Source: Siphonodentalium dalli
Taxonomy: Eukaryota; Mollusca; Scaphopoda; Gadilida; Siphonodentaliidae
NCBI GenBank assembly: GCA_032622095.1
Contig: CP136061.1
Coordinates: 217,464,373 to 217,528,372, forward strand
Direction: 5' to 3'
DNA length: 64,000 bases
Shown here: positions 13,901 to 24,072 of the stretch, piece after piece
Position numbering within the stretch: position 1 is the first letter of the stretch
Layout of the letters: each line of letters begins with the position of its first letter
The notes under the pieces: model-generated
Database searches by the model: none
What the model saw: the letters and a program-made list of their open reading frames with translations, nothing else
What the model was told of the DNA's origin: nothing
Position numbers and translations under genes: made by a program

Positions 13901-16900
13901 AATATAAAAGGTTGCAGACACAATGTCCCCCCGAAACGAGGTGGGAGTTGAAAAAGGGGCATAACTCCATCAAAAATCATCGGACCGTGACCATAATCGA
14001 ACTTGGCCTGCATCTTCTCTTCAAATATTAAGCAATTCTGCTGAATATTGCTGAAATTATAGGGACAAAATGCAAACACTAAGATTTCTAAGTAACAAAA
14101 GTGGCATAAACTCTGTCAAAAATTATTGGACCATTACCCAAATTGAACTTGGTCATCATCCGGTTATCATTTCTAAATAAAAAAAGAGGCATAACTCATG
14201 TAAAAATTCATCGGACCGCGACCTCAATAATGTGATGGTTTTTCCTGATACCAAGTTTTGTTTAAAACTTTCACACACAACGCTCGTTGTTCACACCACG
14301 CATACCATATTCCTCATAAGTATTTCTATATCACAAACTGGGAACAGGTCGATTTATTTCCCTTAAAGGGCTTATTTATTGTGTTGTCTTTGATATTTTT
14401 ACAACATCATTTGAACGGCGTCCGAACAGAGACCAGGAGTTGGAAAATAACCTGGAATTATTCAAATGTGAATGTAAATAAAACAAAATTAAAAGATATT
14501 ACAAAATAGGCTAACGAAATTCAGTGCTGACATTACGCGACCTCGTTAACTCCAGAGCAATGCATTAAACTTCAACGCGGTTCGCGTTAAACTTCAACGC
14601 GGTCCTAAAGTACACTCAACGCATTATCATTACCACGTTACGACCACGTTGACGGCTGAGGTCCGCGTTAAAAGGGATACTTATTATGAGAATATATGTA
14701 ATTGTAAGTTGGGTTTTTCTCAAACAAAATGTCCTTGTGGGATAGACCTACCTGTATGCCCATAATTTAACTGAGATGGGAAAGGTTCTAAATATACCTT
14801 CAAATAGTTAAATATTTAATCCACAATTACAGTGACCATGAACATTTTGACAAGAGGGACGAGGGCGAATTTTAGCACCCGTGAATTACAAATTGTGAGT
14901 GCAAACGGGTGCGAGAGCAATTGCTCCCATCTCCTTGGAAGGACTACTTGGTATTGTTAGGTTTATACTATCAGGGTTTCCGCTAGGGGTTGGGGGAATG
15001 TGGCCGTATTTGGGAAGCACATACTCGGTGCCCTGTCGGGAGAAAATTTAGATGTTTATCACTGAAAAGTAGCCGTTTCCTTGCACTTAAGACAACAAGC
15101 AGGAACATGGAAGCTTGGTATAGAACCTAATTAAAACAGATTGTCTTTCTTTGTTCTCGAGTTAATGAACTAAAAGCATGTAAGCACCACAACATACAGT
15201 GGATCGAATGACTTTTATAACAGTAGCAATATTAAAAGCCGACATCAAAGGAACTAAAGACACATTGTCACACTCAGTGTCAAGTTTACTCTGGCAGTAA
15301 CCAGTGTTACGGCGTCATGAGCAGAGCTCATGTCACGTGCTCTGCATGCTTTCTTTGTATTCACAGTACCACTGAACCAAAACAATTTGGTGAAAATCAG
15401 AATTTCCTCAGACGGAGATGACCTCATGCTGGATTTGTATAATGAATAATATTGTATTAATTGTCCAGGGAATAAATACATTGATAATAACTATTAATAT
15501 TTTAATTGTTTTATTTTTAATTAAACATCTCGTTGATACAGACCTTGTTTTGAGGTAAAAGGTCTTAACTGTTCATCATAGTGACTGCCAGAACTCACCT
15601 GTGTTCATTGTTCCAGCTCAGAATTCAGCCCCCGCCCTAATAGACTTACCAATGTATAATGCGCATTTTGAGGGAAATGTAGTGGGTCAGAAAGTTGTAA
15701 CTTAGTCGAAATCTATGGTAAATTAAAATTTGAGAGGCTGATTAATACTAAACATTCGATGACAAAGCGTTATACAGGATGGTGTTGACAAATGTGCACA
15801 TGGTCCGCGCTACTTATCATGTCTTATTCAGACAGAATTCCTTGCAATCTGTTAATCATCAGTGTCGGTGATCGCTTGTCCTGCGTAAAAAGGGGGCTAA
15901 GCTAAGTCAGTGGCTATTTTGTGGCCAATATTAAGTCAAGGTTGGGGAGGGGAATGAGGCCGCTGGATGGCCGGCCACAGTAGCGGAAACCATGATACTA
16001 TATTATGATGGTCCGTCAGGCACATTTTGGGGGAATGGTACAGAATGAAACGATCATTTTGAAATTTATAAAACTAACTGTAAGACAAATAAAAAGGGTT
16101 GGAGTTGTGACACACAGCAAAACCAGTCCTTTGATTTTGAGGCGCGCAATTGTGAAAATTTAAAATGCGCACCTCAGAATTTGCAACCAGTGAACGAGAT
16201 TTTAATAAACAACACACCAACGGTCAAACACCGATAAGGCTATCCACCATGTATCTTTTTCAGCAGTGATGACGCTGATTACGAACCTGGTAACTACTAG
16301 TAGTAACATACATTGTGATCGCATTATTACTCGATGAATGAAAACAAACGGCCACCTTCTTGACAATGCGTCATTCAATCTGGGCACCTAATGATATTGA
16401 CCAATGGGACAGTCGGAACACTGAAGAGGAATCAAGCGTCATCATTAAAAATAGGCAGCTAATGAGGACCCGTGTTGCATCACGTAATCGCCACAGTTAA
16501 TAATATCGGCCAACGAATGAGCAGTATCACAAAATCGGAAACTTATTTATAATAACACGTGATCAGCAGATTCTCCCAGATTAAAAATAGAATTGGAAAA
16601 TCCTCAGAATTCTGCGTGCAAACAACTCATTCAGGCAACTTTGTTTCAAATTATTATCTGCGCATTTTTAAATCTAGTTTTTGCAAGGGGCATGCATTTT
16701 TTTTTGTGTGGAAAATTAATAAACGAAGCGGTCCCTAATAATCTCGTACAGGGGGAATTTTTAGCTGAAAATAAATAATCGTATCCGTACGCTTATTTGG
16801 ATCCCGAGACTGTTGACGAAACCACGATACTATCAAAGCGAAAGAGGGTTGACTCGTCGGATTCCGGTGAATCTGATTGCGGTAACGATTAGGATTCCAC

Positions 16901-17766
16901 TTCCGAGTTTGAAACTTTAAGCGAGTCTCATGGGCATGCGCTCTCAGACGCGGAAGTCGACTAATTACCGTGATCAGATTCATAGGGATTGCCAGATTGT
17001 TTTTTATTTCTGTTTCCACATTTAGAATAATACGTGTGTATCATTATACTTGATATTACTTGTGTTTGTCTTTATTCAGTAATCATTTCATCGATGTTAA
17101 TTTGAATTGTGCTCCCTCAAAAAAGGCGCGCGCAAATCCCTAAAGCTCAGAGCGATATACCGCGCACCTTCGTTTTCCAAATTCGAAGGACTGGCAAAAC
17201 AAACATAATTTTCTGCAACAAATGTCCCAGAACAAGTCAATCTGTACAAATACCATTATGCTTTAAATAATAGTTTTATCATTGATCAATTTCAAAAGGA
17301 TACATTGACCTGGTCGATGATAAGGAGTACTAGTACGTTTTGATCTATCATATCTATTTTCTTCATCATAACTTCGATAACTTCTGTCTCTACTTTGGTA
17401 ATTTGTTACAGTTCTGTGAGGATTTGATTCCATATACTTTGGCTTCACTTTACTGACTTTACGAGAATCATAGCGAGATCCTTGCCATTCTTGGGAAGAT
17501 ACTTTTGAAACCTGTCTTCGACTTGGTGGATACTCACCATGGTTATATTCTACAGTGAATGGCCTACTCGTACTACTATGACCAGCAATGTTCATAGAGT
17601 GAAGGTTGGTGGCATGTTTTCGATCTTTTCTTGATGAATGAGCTGTGACAGGAGCAGATTTGTTGTGAGGAAGTTTATTGTGAAGTTGCCCATTTTCGTC
17701 GTCTTCTGATAATTCGCCTTCTTCTCTTGTAGTAAGATCAATAAATGTTACGTTCATATTAGCCAT
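1749..17766 (-). CDS. ZFC3H1: ZFC3H1-like protein, N-terminal part (8 exons, 3' end outside window)
   Basis: In vertebrates ZFC3H1 is a large (about 2000 residue) nuclear scaffold. It joins MTR4 and the poly(A)-binding protein and sends polyadenylated nuclear RNAs to the exosome. Eight exons with matching phases give about 644 residues: 17310-17766, 13118-13431, 11898-12003, 10732-11039, 9847-9967, 8712-8764, 3529-3897 and 1749-1952. The order of recognisable blocks follows the human protein: an acidic N-terminus with EEGELSEDDE; a coiled segment DKDFKALLEEHRKIQGLLEE; DEELDEQELRRIALASSASK; a long K/R/E-rich helix; DNYDEVAMDLDSGDE; and a proline-rich exon ending in a helix like the human EEMLLREELLKSLANKR block. 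The C3H zinc finger and HAT/TPR-like repeats expected in the C-terminal half lie beyond position 1. The match comes from remembered human sequence, not a search, but several blocks agree in order. Confidence 0.85.
2232..2866. repeat. GGACGGA-type dispersed element
   Basis: Starts aagaggtgtgcactcgagtg and ends with a hairpin around ccccccattttcttcgaaagtggggg. Two to three imperfect internal units of about 170 bp carry 'aaatcggttcatatttgtta' and 'agtcggacagaattttc'. A tract of GGACGGACGG occurs at about 2750-2815. It is a relative of the 921-1712 repeat. Confidence 0.7.
3043..3206. repeat. Foldback palindrome, 164 bp
   Basis: The left arm, acacagaacgacacaatgtg plus about 60 more bases, is repeated inverted at the right, with the centre at gaggcgcttgcgcctc near 3117. 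The arms are nearly perfect. It lies in the ZFC3H1 intron between exons 7 and 8. Confidence 0.75.
3529..3897 (-). CDS. ZFC3H1: ZFC3H1-like exon 7 (proline-rich)
   Basis: Acceptor ttattccag, donor AAA|gtaggt, 123 codons in phase 0. The first half is rich in M and P (FPFMPMPNMPFFMPPSY). It is followed by poly-proline runs (LPPDLPPPPLPPRQLY). The exon ends GSDDEMAAMRQRLLLSMKKR, matching the human EEEEEMLLREELLKSLANKR block that follows a similar proline-rich stretch. Confidence 0.85.
3921..4142. mobile_element. TTAA-flanked MITE, family 2
   Basis: Flanked by TTAA at 3917-3920 and 4143-4146. The left end CCCTTTCTATACTAAAT is inverted at the right end as GTATAGAAATTG. It holds a central hairpin, ataataagttcaacaaa...tttgtttaacttattat. 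It starts 23 bp upstream of ZFC3H1 exon 7, so it supplies or abuts the acceptor region. Confidence 0.75.
4147..5014. other. Intron sequence, nothing recognised
   Basis: This is the ZFC3H1 intron between exons 6 and 7. I see no coding exon, clear repeat or RNA gene here. Confidence 0.4.
5015..7035. repeat. Large inverted repeat, arms about 500 bp
   Basis: The left arm (about 5015-5393, resuming 5655-5790) is inverted at the right (about 6525-7035). Shared stretches include the sequence around ttatggttaattatttaaaa, the tail 'ttcggagcctaaatttggcagaatgagccaaat', and 'aaacacaaacaatgattaatatgtgcac'. The left arm is interrupted by the MITE at 5397-5650; the right arm is not. Probably a foldback transposon. 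Confidence 0.75.
5397..5650 (+). mobile_element. TTAA-flanked piggyBac-type MITE, copy 1 (one palindrome)
   Basis: TTAA lies at 5393-5396 and 5651-5654. Terminal inverted repeats are CCCTTTACCCAACA / TGTTGGGTAAAGGG. It holds a single 67-bp palindrome, GCCAATGCATTCTCTTATAT..., and a TGGCCGGTTT tandem near the right end. The second arm of the surrounding inverted repeat gives the empty site with one TTAA. TTAA targets and CCC-starting ends are typical of piggyBac. Confidence 0.88.
7069..8258. mobile_element. hAT-type non-autonomous element, 1190 bp
   Basis: A perfect 8-bp target duplication, GATATACA, lies at 7061-7068 and 8259-8266. Terminal inverted repeats are TAGTGATGAGCCGAT / ATCGGCTCATCACTA. 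Subterminal regions are full of short AATCGG/CCGATT motifs in both orientations. No transposase is readable inside. It sits in the ZFC3H1 intron between exons 6 and 7. Confidence 0.85.
8712..8764 (-). CDS. ZFC3H1: ZFC3H1-like exon 6 (53 bp)
   Basis: Short exon with acceptor ttttttcag and donor ATG|gtgagt (strong). Encodes ESVLYDDTLPSSKTASGM. Its phases (in 1, out 0) exactly join exon 5 to exon 7. The support is splice logic rather than similarity, because this region is poorly conserved. Confidence 0.7.
8765..9846. other. Intron sequence with degenerate GCAGCAA-like motif cluster
   Basis: Intron between ZFC3H1 exons 5 and 6. From about 9480 to 9700 a degenerate motif like tgctkcagcaat recurs in both orientations. 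The open frame across it is a side effect of this low-complexity sequence. Nothing else is recognised. Confidence 0.4.
9847..9967 (-). CDS. ZFC3H1: ZFC3H1-like exon 5
   Basis: Acceptor atcacag, donor AATG|gtaaaa. Contains KDNYDEVAMDLDSGDE, which closely matches the human YDNYEEVAMDTDSE block. Phase 0 to phase 1. Confidence 0.88.
10496..10708. mobile_element. pogo/mariner-like foldback MITE, copy A
   Basis: TA at both ends, and terminal inverted repeats starting CAGTAATGCCC. The whole element is a hairpin of about 100-bp arms centred at gctctcagtgagagc. ORFs across it are hairpin artefacts. CAGT ends with TA duplication fit pogo/Tc1-mariner. Confidence 0.8.
10732..11039 (-). CDS. ZFC3H1: ZFC3H1-like exon 4 (basic coiled coil)
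   Basis: Acceptor tttcag, donor AACAAG|gtagtt. A very basic, charged helix (VKERLQQNRRKDIDAARKRR, then a KKKKQLAEEKKRLELVELQ stretch) leads into VIGEILTMDDPSDQAERFLM. That block aligns with the human EEIRKIRDLSNQEEQYNRFMK block. Phase 1 to phase 0. A TA-flanked foldback MITE (10496-10708) ends 24 bp from the donor. Confidence 0.85.
11365..11826. mobile_element. TTAA-flanked foldback element, family 3, copy 1
   Basis: TTAA lies at 11361-11364 and 11827-11830. The ends are AGTTACTCAATCC and GAGTGAGTACCT (inverted). Related to 23441-23910 by shared stretches around 'ggcttcggggggtaaaaaata' and 'cccatcaaagctc'. It lies in the intron between ZFC3H1 exons 3 and 4. Confidence 0.75.
11898..12003 (-). 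CDS. ZFC3H1: ZFC3H1-like exon 3
   Basis: Acceptor tttgcag, donor CAAG|gtaaca. Encodes ESDEELDEQELRRIALASSA followed by SKVRHTEPKNESSSQ. The human protein has DEEELSELQLRLLALQSASKK here. This is one of the clearest matches in the gene and fixes both strand and frame. Confidence 0.88.
12395..12612. mobile_element. pogo/mariner-like foldback MITE, copy B
   Basis: TA at 12393-12394 and 12613-12614; ends CAGTAATGC / GCATCACTG. Same hairpin body as copy A, centred at gctctcgtgagagagc. Confidence 0.8.
12620..12925. repeat. Dispersed repeat, unexpanded copy
   Basis: Similar over about 300 bp to 30900-31510: 'cttcagtttacaattggaac', 'tgattatcaagatag', 'attggcaggctctgaaatttgc', 'gctaattaacagggtt'. This copy has one unit where the other has an expanded 43-bp tandem. 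Confidence 0.7.
13118..13431 (-). CDS. ZFC3H1: ZFC3H1-like exon 2
   Basis: Acceptor ctatag, donor GAA|gtgagt. Begins WVKRKFSSKQEIEDEANDKD and continues with a heptad-rich helix, FKALLEEHRKIQGLLEELKS. This corresponds to the human ETFEDLLLKYKQIQLELECI block. The exon ends with a polar S/T/E/K tail. Enters in phase 1 and leaves in phase 0. Confidence 0.85.
13432..14971. other. ZFC3H1 first intron, 3' part
   Basis: From about 13930 to 14230 there are fragments of the repeat class carrying 'ggcataactccatcaaaaatcatcggacc' (two to three degenerate copies). From 14540 to 14680 short repeats of 'aacttcaacgcggt' occur. Nothing coding is recognised. Confidence 0.45.
14972..15994. mobile_element. hAT-like non-autonomous element, 1.0 kb
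   Basis: The ends CAGGGTTTCCGCTA / TAGCGGAAACCATG are inverted repeats. Both flanks contain ATACTAT, offset by one base from a perfect 8-bp duplication. Related to 50877-52052 by its ends and by the internal phrase 'cactgaaaagtagccgtttccttgcac'. Confidence 0.65.
15995..17309. other. ZFC3H1 first intron, 5' part; possible decayed acidic ORF
   Basis: On the plus strand, 16778-16963 reads as an acidic stretch with KRKRVDSSDSGESDCGND, interrupted by stops. This style is common at the N-terminus of DNA transposases, but the piece is too short to name. Nothing else is seen. Confidence 0.25.
17310..17766 (-). CDS. ZFC3H1: ZFC3H1-like exon 1
   Basis: Starts at the ATG at 17766 (MANMNVTFIDL). An in-frame acidic stretch, TREEGELSEDDE, follows and resembles the EEGELEDGEISDDD motif of vertebrate ZFC3H1. 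The rest is low complexity, rich in S, R and Y (about residues 35-150). The donor is CCAG|gtcaat, phase 1; reading on into the intron meets a stop at 17263. The joined codon with exon 2 is GCT (Ala). Confidence 0.85.
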
Positions 17767-18653
17767 TACCTCGGTAAAGCAATCTCCGCTAACTTCAACT
17801 TTTCAGTAACATTGAAATTGTTTTTTAAAGCACAAACCACAAATGAAACGTACCCAAAATGTTCTTATCGCAAAAGTAAGATGGCGGATTTTCGTGGAAT
17901 GAAAGGGAGATAATTTTAGTCCAATATTGCAAATGACGTAAGCGTCTTATTTTTCAGAGCTGAAGCGATCATTTTATTTGGGGCCGCCTTTTTCAAAAGT
18001 TTTTAAATGTTTCAATTAAACTCTTGAGTTCTGTATCACTTCTCTAAACTGTTTGTCGAAAATTTCATTGATATCATGTGATTATTATGAATGAACTGAT
18101 CGAATCTCTCAATCTTTACCGCGCGGGCCGTTTTTGCATTTGCCGGGAACTCCTCTTGAACTTGAAATTATCAACTTGCAAGTCAACACTAGATTCAGAA
18201 TTTCACTGTTATCAGGTATTTTTACACTTTTACTGGCTTTAGAGTGCGTTCTCTAGTAGATTAACTCTATTATATCCACACAGTAAGATTCCTTAAGTCA
18301 CATTCCCCCAGCCAATTTGTCCCCTTCTGTCATACCGCAGGACATATTCCATATGTATAAAGGTATAAAGATGTTTACTTCTCAATTTTGTTGGGACAGT
18401 ACTCAGAAATTTAAATAGTTGACAACTTTATTTGATTTCTAGCGAGAATACACACTCGGACCGATCTAACACTGGAAGTTGGATGTAAGTATGTCTGTAA
18501 GTATGTCTGTAGGCCGGAGCTAACATTCAACGTGCAGGGTCGATGTGTTCCATTTAGAATATAGTCTTTATAGAGTACGTGTACTTTATTTATTTTTTAC
18601 TGAAATGCTCTGTATTCTAAACGAGCACACCCGGCTCTGCACATTGCACGCTA
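17767..18653. promoter_or_regulatory. Upstream region of ZFC3H1-like gene, possible divergent promoter
   Basis: This is the gene-free stretch upstream of the minus-strand start codon. It holds an AAGATGGCGG motif at 17878-17887, which fits the YY1 consensus in plus orientation, and a TGACGTAA (CRE-like) motif near 17934-17941 whose GTAAGC could also serve as a plus-strand donor. YY1 motifs of this kind usually sit just inside a transcript in sense orientation, so a plus-strand start here is possible. No coding exon was found to confirm it. From 18000 to 18650 I see nothing else recognisable. Confidence 0.35.
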
Positions 18654-18655
18654 GC

Positions 18656-18937
18656 TCCAACCTGCAGGGTAGAGGGGTAATGTCGCAAGAGCTATACTCG
18701 ACCTTCACCTCTGATTTTGCAGTCACGTTATATTCAACTAATTAACAGGTCTTTTTCGGGTGGTTTCTAGAACACCAAAGTGGGTGGAACATATATATAA
18801 GTCAAATTGCACATGTGGGTGGAATGGAGTCGATTTGAGATTATAGATGTGCGCCCTACGAGTATACCGGTACCATTTATTGAGGTTAAGGACGAGTATC
18901 GCTCTTGCGACATTACCCCGCTACCAACCTGCAGACA
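18656..18937. repeat. Foldback repeat, 280 bp
   Basis: The left arm (ccaacctgcagggtagaggggtaatgtcgcaagagc) returns inverted at 18885-18937 with a few changes. The unpaired middle is about 170 bp. Confidence 0.65.
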
Positions 18938-19561
18938 CAGTTAGATGAACTGAGGAAGTGATCAAACCCGATATCGCTAGAACACATGCTTTGGAGTCTG
19001 CTGGTTTCGTTGCTGCGGTCGCCGGTTAGGTTACGAAAAATGACCGCCGATAATTTAATCATACCCACTGATTCTATCTTCATGTCGTAAAATATATATA
19101 TCACTCCATTTTTTTCAAAGCATCTTATCTATGTTTATTATAATTTAGCTTGATATTTAGAACTAAAACATTGCGCCTTTATTCTATTCCTTCATTGCTT
19201 CCAACCTGCTAATCGTCTATCTGCTGAGTGTTATATTCCGGCACGTAATGCATCCGAATTATCTGCCGAGTCTTGAATAGTAAGTCATTTAACAACGCAA
19301 GGCCTTCACCACCAGTGATCTATAACCTGGCAATTAATTTTTATCTAATAATTTTCTAGGTTTTAAAGTTATTTTGGTTGATAGCATATAGTAACTTGGG
19401 TAGAAAATGGATGCAAAACGATCAGCAAATCTACTCTCTGATTCTTCTATTGGCCGATACAACAAAATTAGGTCCACTAGTGTTTCCACGACATTGAAAA
19501 CATTGACTGCATTTCCCCCTCGCCGGATACAGAACCCGTTCCCCAAAACCTGGCGGAAAGC

Positions 19562-20547
19562 CTGGTTAAGGACTTTGCTAACCCAATTTCCCCCAAATTT
19601 GATGGAGCCAAAATAAAGCCTTAGAGGTTTATGTTCAATTTTATTAGTAATCACAGTAACCAATCCCATGAATGAAACATTTTAAAAGTATAATTCATGG
19701 TGGAATATGTTAGAAATACTAAATGTGAAATTTATAGAGGTTTTTAAAATCTATTTTTTTCGAACCCAAAATCAATAAACACAAAGTCCATATCAAAGAA
19801 AAAAATATGACAATGTGTACTGACAACTGTGAAGAATGATGAACAATAAAATAATATTCATATTTATCAAGCATTCTTTGATAAAATTACTAAGAACCAA
19901 TTGTTTACAAATAATTGAGTAATTTGCCTGACATCGCTTGTAATGAGGTGACAGTTAAGTGTTAATATCTGTGGACAGTGGTGTGTTGTGAATATCTTGA
20001 CAAAAGAACTGTGTAATCCCCAATCTGGGGGTACCCCATAGCCCAGAAACTAGGTCACCAATCAGCCTGAGTCAGGATATAATATTCTCTTGGTCAACAC
20101 CTGCTGGTCATAATCCCAGCTGGCTTGAGTGAACATTAACTTGAACCATCAAATTCAGTTCCCAAATAGCTTTTCTGAGCAATAAAATCTACCATTTGTA
20201 AACAACTGCTTCCAAGCCAAAAATCTTAATAAAACTGAAGAAATGTGAGTATATCTTTATTGTTCATCATTCTTCACAGTGTTCAGTACACATACCCATA
20301 TCTTTTTCTTAGATATGGTCTTTGTGTTTGTTGAATTTGGGTTCGAAAAAATAGATTAAAAAAACTTCTATAATTTTCACATTTTGAATTTCTAACATAA
20401 TCTACAATGAATTATACTCTTAAAATGTTGCATCCATGGGTTTGGTTACTGTGATTACTAATAAAAGTGAACATAAACCTTTATTTTGGACTCCATTAGA
20501 TTTGGGGAAAATTGGGTTAGCAATTAAAGTCCTTAATAAGATTCAAT
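19562..20547. repeat. Foldback element, arms about 320 bp
   Basis: The left arm 19562-19900 is inverted at 20232-20547. Shared stretches include 'attgggttagcaa', 'aaacctctaaggctttatt', 'attactaataaaa', and 'agaatgatgaacaataaa'. It lies between the two genes. The open frame at 19407-19616 runs partly into the left arm and has no support as a gene. Confidence 0.7.
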
Positions 20548-20639
20548 GTTTGTTTTCGCTAACATCCGGCACCAGCTTCCGGTTAAATCACTGATCACGT
20601 TATCACATGAGGACAGAGAGGAAATAATAATAACAACAT

Positions 20640-21424
20640 TATTTTGTCGGGCGTTTTTAACAGCCTTCAAAGAATGATTAACAGCACTATGGGCCTATTA
20701 CTAGTGTTTAATATCAGTCCTCGAGATCATGCTGTTAATCATTCATGTCGGCTGCTAATAAACCATAATGCCCTCCAATATATTGTATTGCCACTTTGCA
20801 CGGCGTTCCCAATAGTATTAACAGAGTTTTACTAAAATTTACTGGTATGGTACATGCACGTTGAAATCTTATAACACCCAGCAGTGGCCAGCCGATGATG
20901 TAAGAGACAAGCAGATAATGAAATTTTCGCTCAATAACTGCCCCCAACTTTAGCGATGATGTTATGAACATAACAACTGAAAGGATCTCTCCAAAATGTA
21001 TGCCGCATCCGGTGTTTGGATCAAACTTCCATTTTTTTTTTTGTAAACAACAATTGATAAAATGGTTTTGATGGAATGTTTCAGGGACAAATGACATGCT
21101 TTATAGATATGAACATTATTGTGTCGCTTTACATGAGTGGTAATAACAGTAATAACATAAGTTTCTCGGGGTATTACAGTTCTATTCACAGCCTTTCAGG
21201 AATGATTAACAGCCAACCATCCTATTAGTGGCCCTCAACTACGTCTTGACGCTCTCGGGGCTCTAATAGGATGTTTGGCTGTCAATCATTTCTGTAGGGC
21301 CACTAATATATATTTGTTGTATGGTTTCGAGGTTGATATGAAGATTTATCAACCCGAGGAATTCAATATTCATCGAGTCCGCGGGGTTGATAAATCCTCA
21401 CGTCAACCTCGAAACTATGGAACA
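20640..21424. repeat. Three successive hairpins
   Basis: Palindromic units lie at about 20650-20765 (gaatgattaacagcac...gctgttaatcattc), 21185-21300 (aatgattaacagccaaccat...ttggctgtcaatcatt) and 21315-21424 (tggtttcgaggttgat...atcaacctcgaaac). The first two share their ends and look like one family. Confidence 0.6.
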
Positions 21425-22850
21425 AGTGTTTTATTATAATATCTAGTGGTATTATTTACCTGGTAGCCCATTAGAGTACTACTGTAGGAGCGGAAGAGAC
21501 AAATATTTTCAACAAATTTAATGAAACTCTCTACCGCAAATCTACAAATGAGTTATGTATAAGCAATTTTGATTTGGCTGCTGGCAAACGGTATGCATAA
21601 TGTGATTGGACAGTGACCTCTCATGTGTGACGTAATAATAAATTTTGCGTATACTACATTCAAAACAACGCGTTTTCCTGTGGCCCAGTTTATATTGCTT
21701 TATATTAGGTCTACAATGTATGTGGAACGAATGAAAATAACATTCAGTGCAATTACGGTATGCTATGGAGGGTTAGTTATGGAAGATCAAAGCTTCTTTG
21801 AACAGTGAACTTATCTTCTGAAAGTCTGTGCAAATGTGAATTATCTGGGCGACATGATGATTTAATTTGGCGTGCCGGACATGCCCATGGAATAAGCCCC
21901 CGGAATCACCTGGTCGCCTGTGGTTTGGGCTGGTGCATGGGAGAATATTTTGTAATTCAGAATGAATAATCGCAAAATCATGGCTTCTGGACAGTACTAG
22001 TATAGAGGTGTTTCGGCTGGTAATACAATGCATTTATCCAACCACTTAATTCCTTCATTGACCATGCTGATTTTTTCAGTTTTACTTCTAATAGCCATCA
22101 GCTTCATGATACACCAGGAAAATAAGTCATCAATACAAGCCAAACGCGGGTGGTCCGATCACACTCCAATCACATACTCGTTTTATTAGTATAAACACAG
22201 TTTTCACCAAAAAATATCTGACACCGAACTGATTAATTAGTATTCCAATCACCTACTCATCTACATTCTGGTTGCGTCCATAATGTTAATTAAAATATTG
22301 TTTGTAGATTAATATCTGTTGTGTAAATGTTTGGGTTATGAATAAATATATGTTCAGTCAATCAACTGACTAATGATGATAACGATGCATGGAAACCGAT
22401 GATTTGAAGGACTTTTGACTATTTTGTATTAAGCAATGGCAGATGCGTATTTGTCGTGACCTAAAGATGTCTTGTTATCACACATTTGTTCCAATTATAG
22501 GGTGCCACAACATGTGATGGAAGATATAACCAATTTTATATGGCATGCATATATACCATTGGAAACGAACCAGCAATGTATTTCTAAAATAATTCGAAAA
22601 TATACTATGTATACGGTACATGTATACCATAGTCGTATGGCATATGTGCCTTTAGATAATCTCTTTACAATGATACCGCCAGTGCGTTTTATAGTCCGGG
22701 CATTGATCGGACTACATTGTATAACCAAGAGTGCACTGTAGACGACTCATATTTATCATTCATTTGTTCTTTACATATAGATGGAATTGTCTAAATTTTG
22801 ACTCCACTTTTAGAATTGCTATATTTATTTTGATAGAAATATTCAGTGTT
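21425..22850. other. Intergenic, nothing recognised
   Basis: No coding exon, RNA gene or clear repeat is seen. Any upstream FANCG exon in this region could not be recognised. Confidence 0.35.
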
Positions 22851-22854
22851 GAAA

Positions 22855-23240
22855 CTTCGGGCGCCCAAAACTTGGCGCCGGGCGAGATATTTTCTGACAC
22901 TCCGATACAAAATGTTGCAGAAATTGTTTGTTCTGCATGGCGAAAAATAGCCTGCGGGCCTTCATCTCGGGATGTTGGATTCGCCCCTTGCATTGCTATA
23001 CATATCGCATAGAATACCAAATTTAAGTCATTTCAAACAACAGTTAAAATAACTATACGTTTGAGTAATATAAAACATGTAAACTGCTGTATTTGCATGC
23101 ATGTTAGCAATATTCAGTGCGGCATCTTCGGGCGCCCACGACAAATGGCGCCAGGACACCACGCAAAAATTCCTTGCTCTGGCGAAAATATGGGGGGCGT
23201 GCGTGGGGGGCACCCCCCCCCTTGGATCCGCCCTTGTATA
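22855..23240. repeat. Two diverged direct repeats with gggcgccc motif
   Basis: The phrase 'ttcgggcgccca' occurs at 22856 and 23127, each followed by 'tggcgcc' and 'ctggcgaaaa'-like text. The second copy ends 'ttggatccgcccttg', typical of a retroposed or dispersed repeat tail. The open frames across it are not supported. Confidence 0.45.
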
Positions 23241-23440
23241 ATAAGTTAATAACCTCTGTTTAATGTCGTGATCATAATAATAAAACGTAATTAGAGCACG
23301 AAGCTGCCATCGATTGCCGTCACCAGCCATATTATCTCTAGCACTTTCCACATGTAAATTCTGAGCAGCCACCGGAATTATAAAATGGCTTGAGTCGCGT
23401 GCATGGGCTTATATAACTTATAACTGTGAATCGCAATTAA

Positions 23441-23910
23441 AGGTACTCAACTCCTCTCAATTACTATTTCAATGGCTTCGGGGGTCAAAAATATTTGATT
23501 CGAGTCGAGGAAGTCACCCATCAAAGCTCAGATTTGTTAGATATCGATTTTAGAAATCTATTATTTTTCATTATCGGGAATACTTTCTGGCCCAGAACTC
23601 AGTCAAAATTGCGTTATTATTACCACTTGATTTTAGAGTTATCCATCCTTGTCTGTTTGAATAGTTTTTGGTGTACACATCCCGAGCAGATTATGGCAGT
23701 TGAAGGCAAATATTAGTACTCATCTCGAGTAAATAACAAATTTCAAAAATCAATATCTAATAACTCTGAGCTTTGTTTGATGGGTTCCTCGACTCGAATC
23801 AAATATTTTTTACCCCCAAAGCCAAAGAAATAGTAATATAGCACCCTCTGATCGGATTGTTGTTGTTGGAATCTGTTGAGATGGGGACCCTCTGTTCGGA
23901 TTGAGTACCT
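23441..23910. mobile_element. TTAA-flanked foldback element, family 3, copy 2
   Basis: TTAA lies at 23437-23440 and 23911-23914. Ends are AGGTACTCAA / TTGAGTACCT. The arms of about 150 bp are inverted (gattcgagtcgaggaa / ttcctcgactcgaatc). Diverged sibling of 11365-11826. Confidence 0.78.
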
Positions 23911-24072
23911 TTAACTAAACCGTATTGCATATTTGAATTCTCGCATGGACACAGCAGGGTTGTTATATTGTCAGAACACTACTCCCAATGTGAAATAGAC
24001 TATAGAATCCAATGTATGCTTTTATACACCGGTAATTGAATGGGACAATCCATTCAGTATTGAAAGGGTTAA

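Noticed and set aside
19334-19669. Overlapping ORFs on both strands (111 and 69 codons)
   Set aside because: They overlap the arm of a foldback element and show no known domain. The plus-strand one was considered as a first FANCG exon, but it does not resemble FANCG and lacks a suitable donor.
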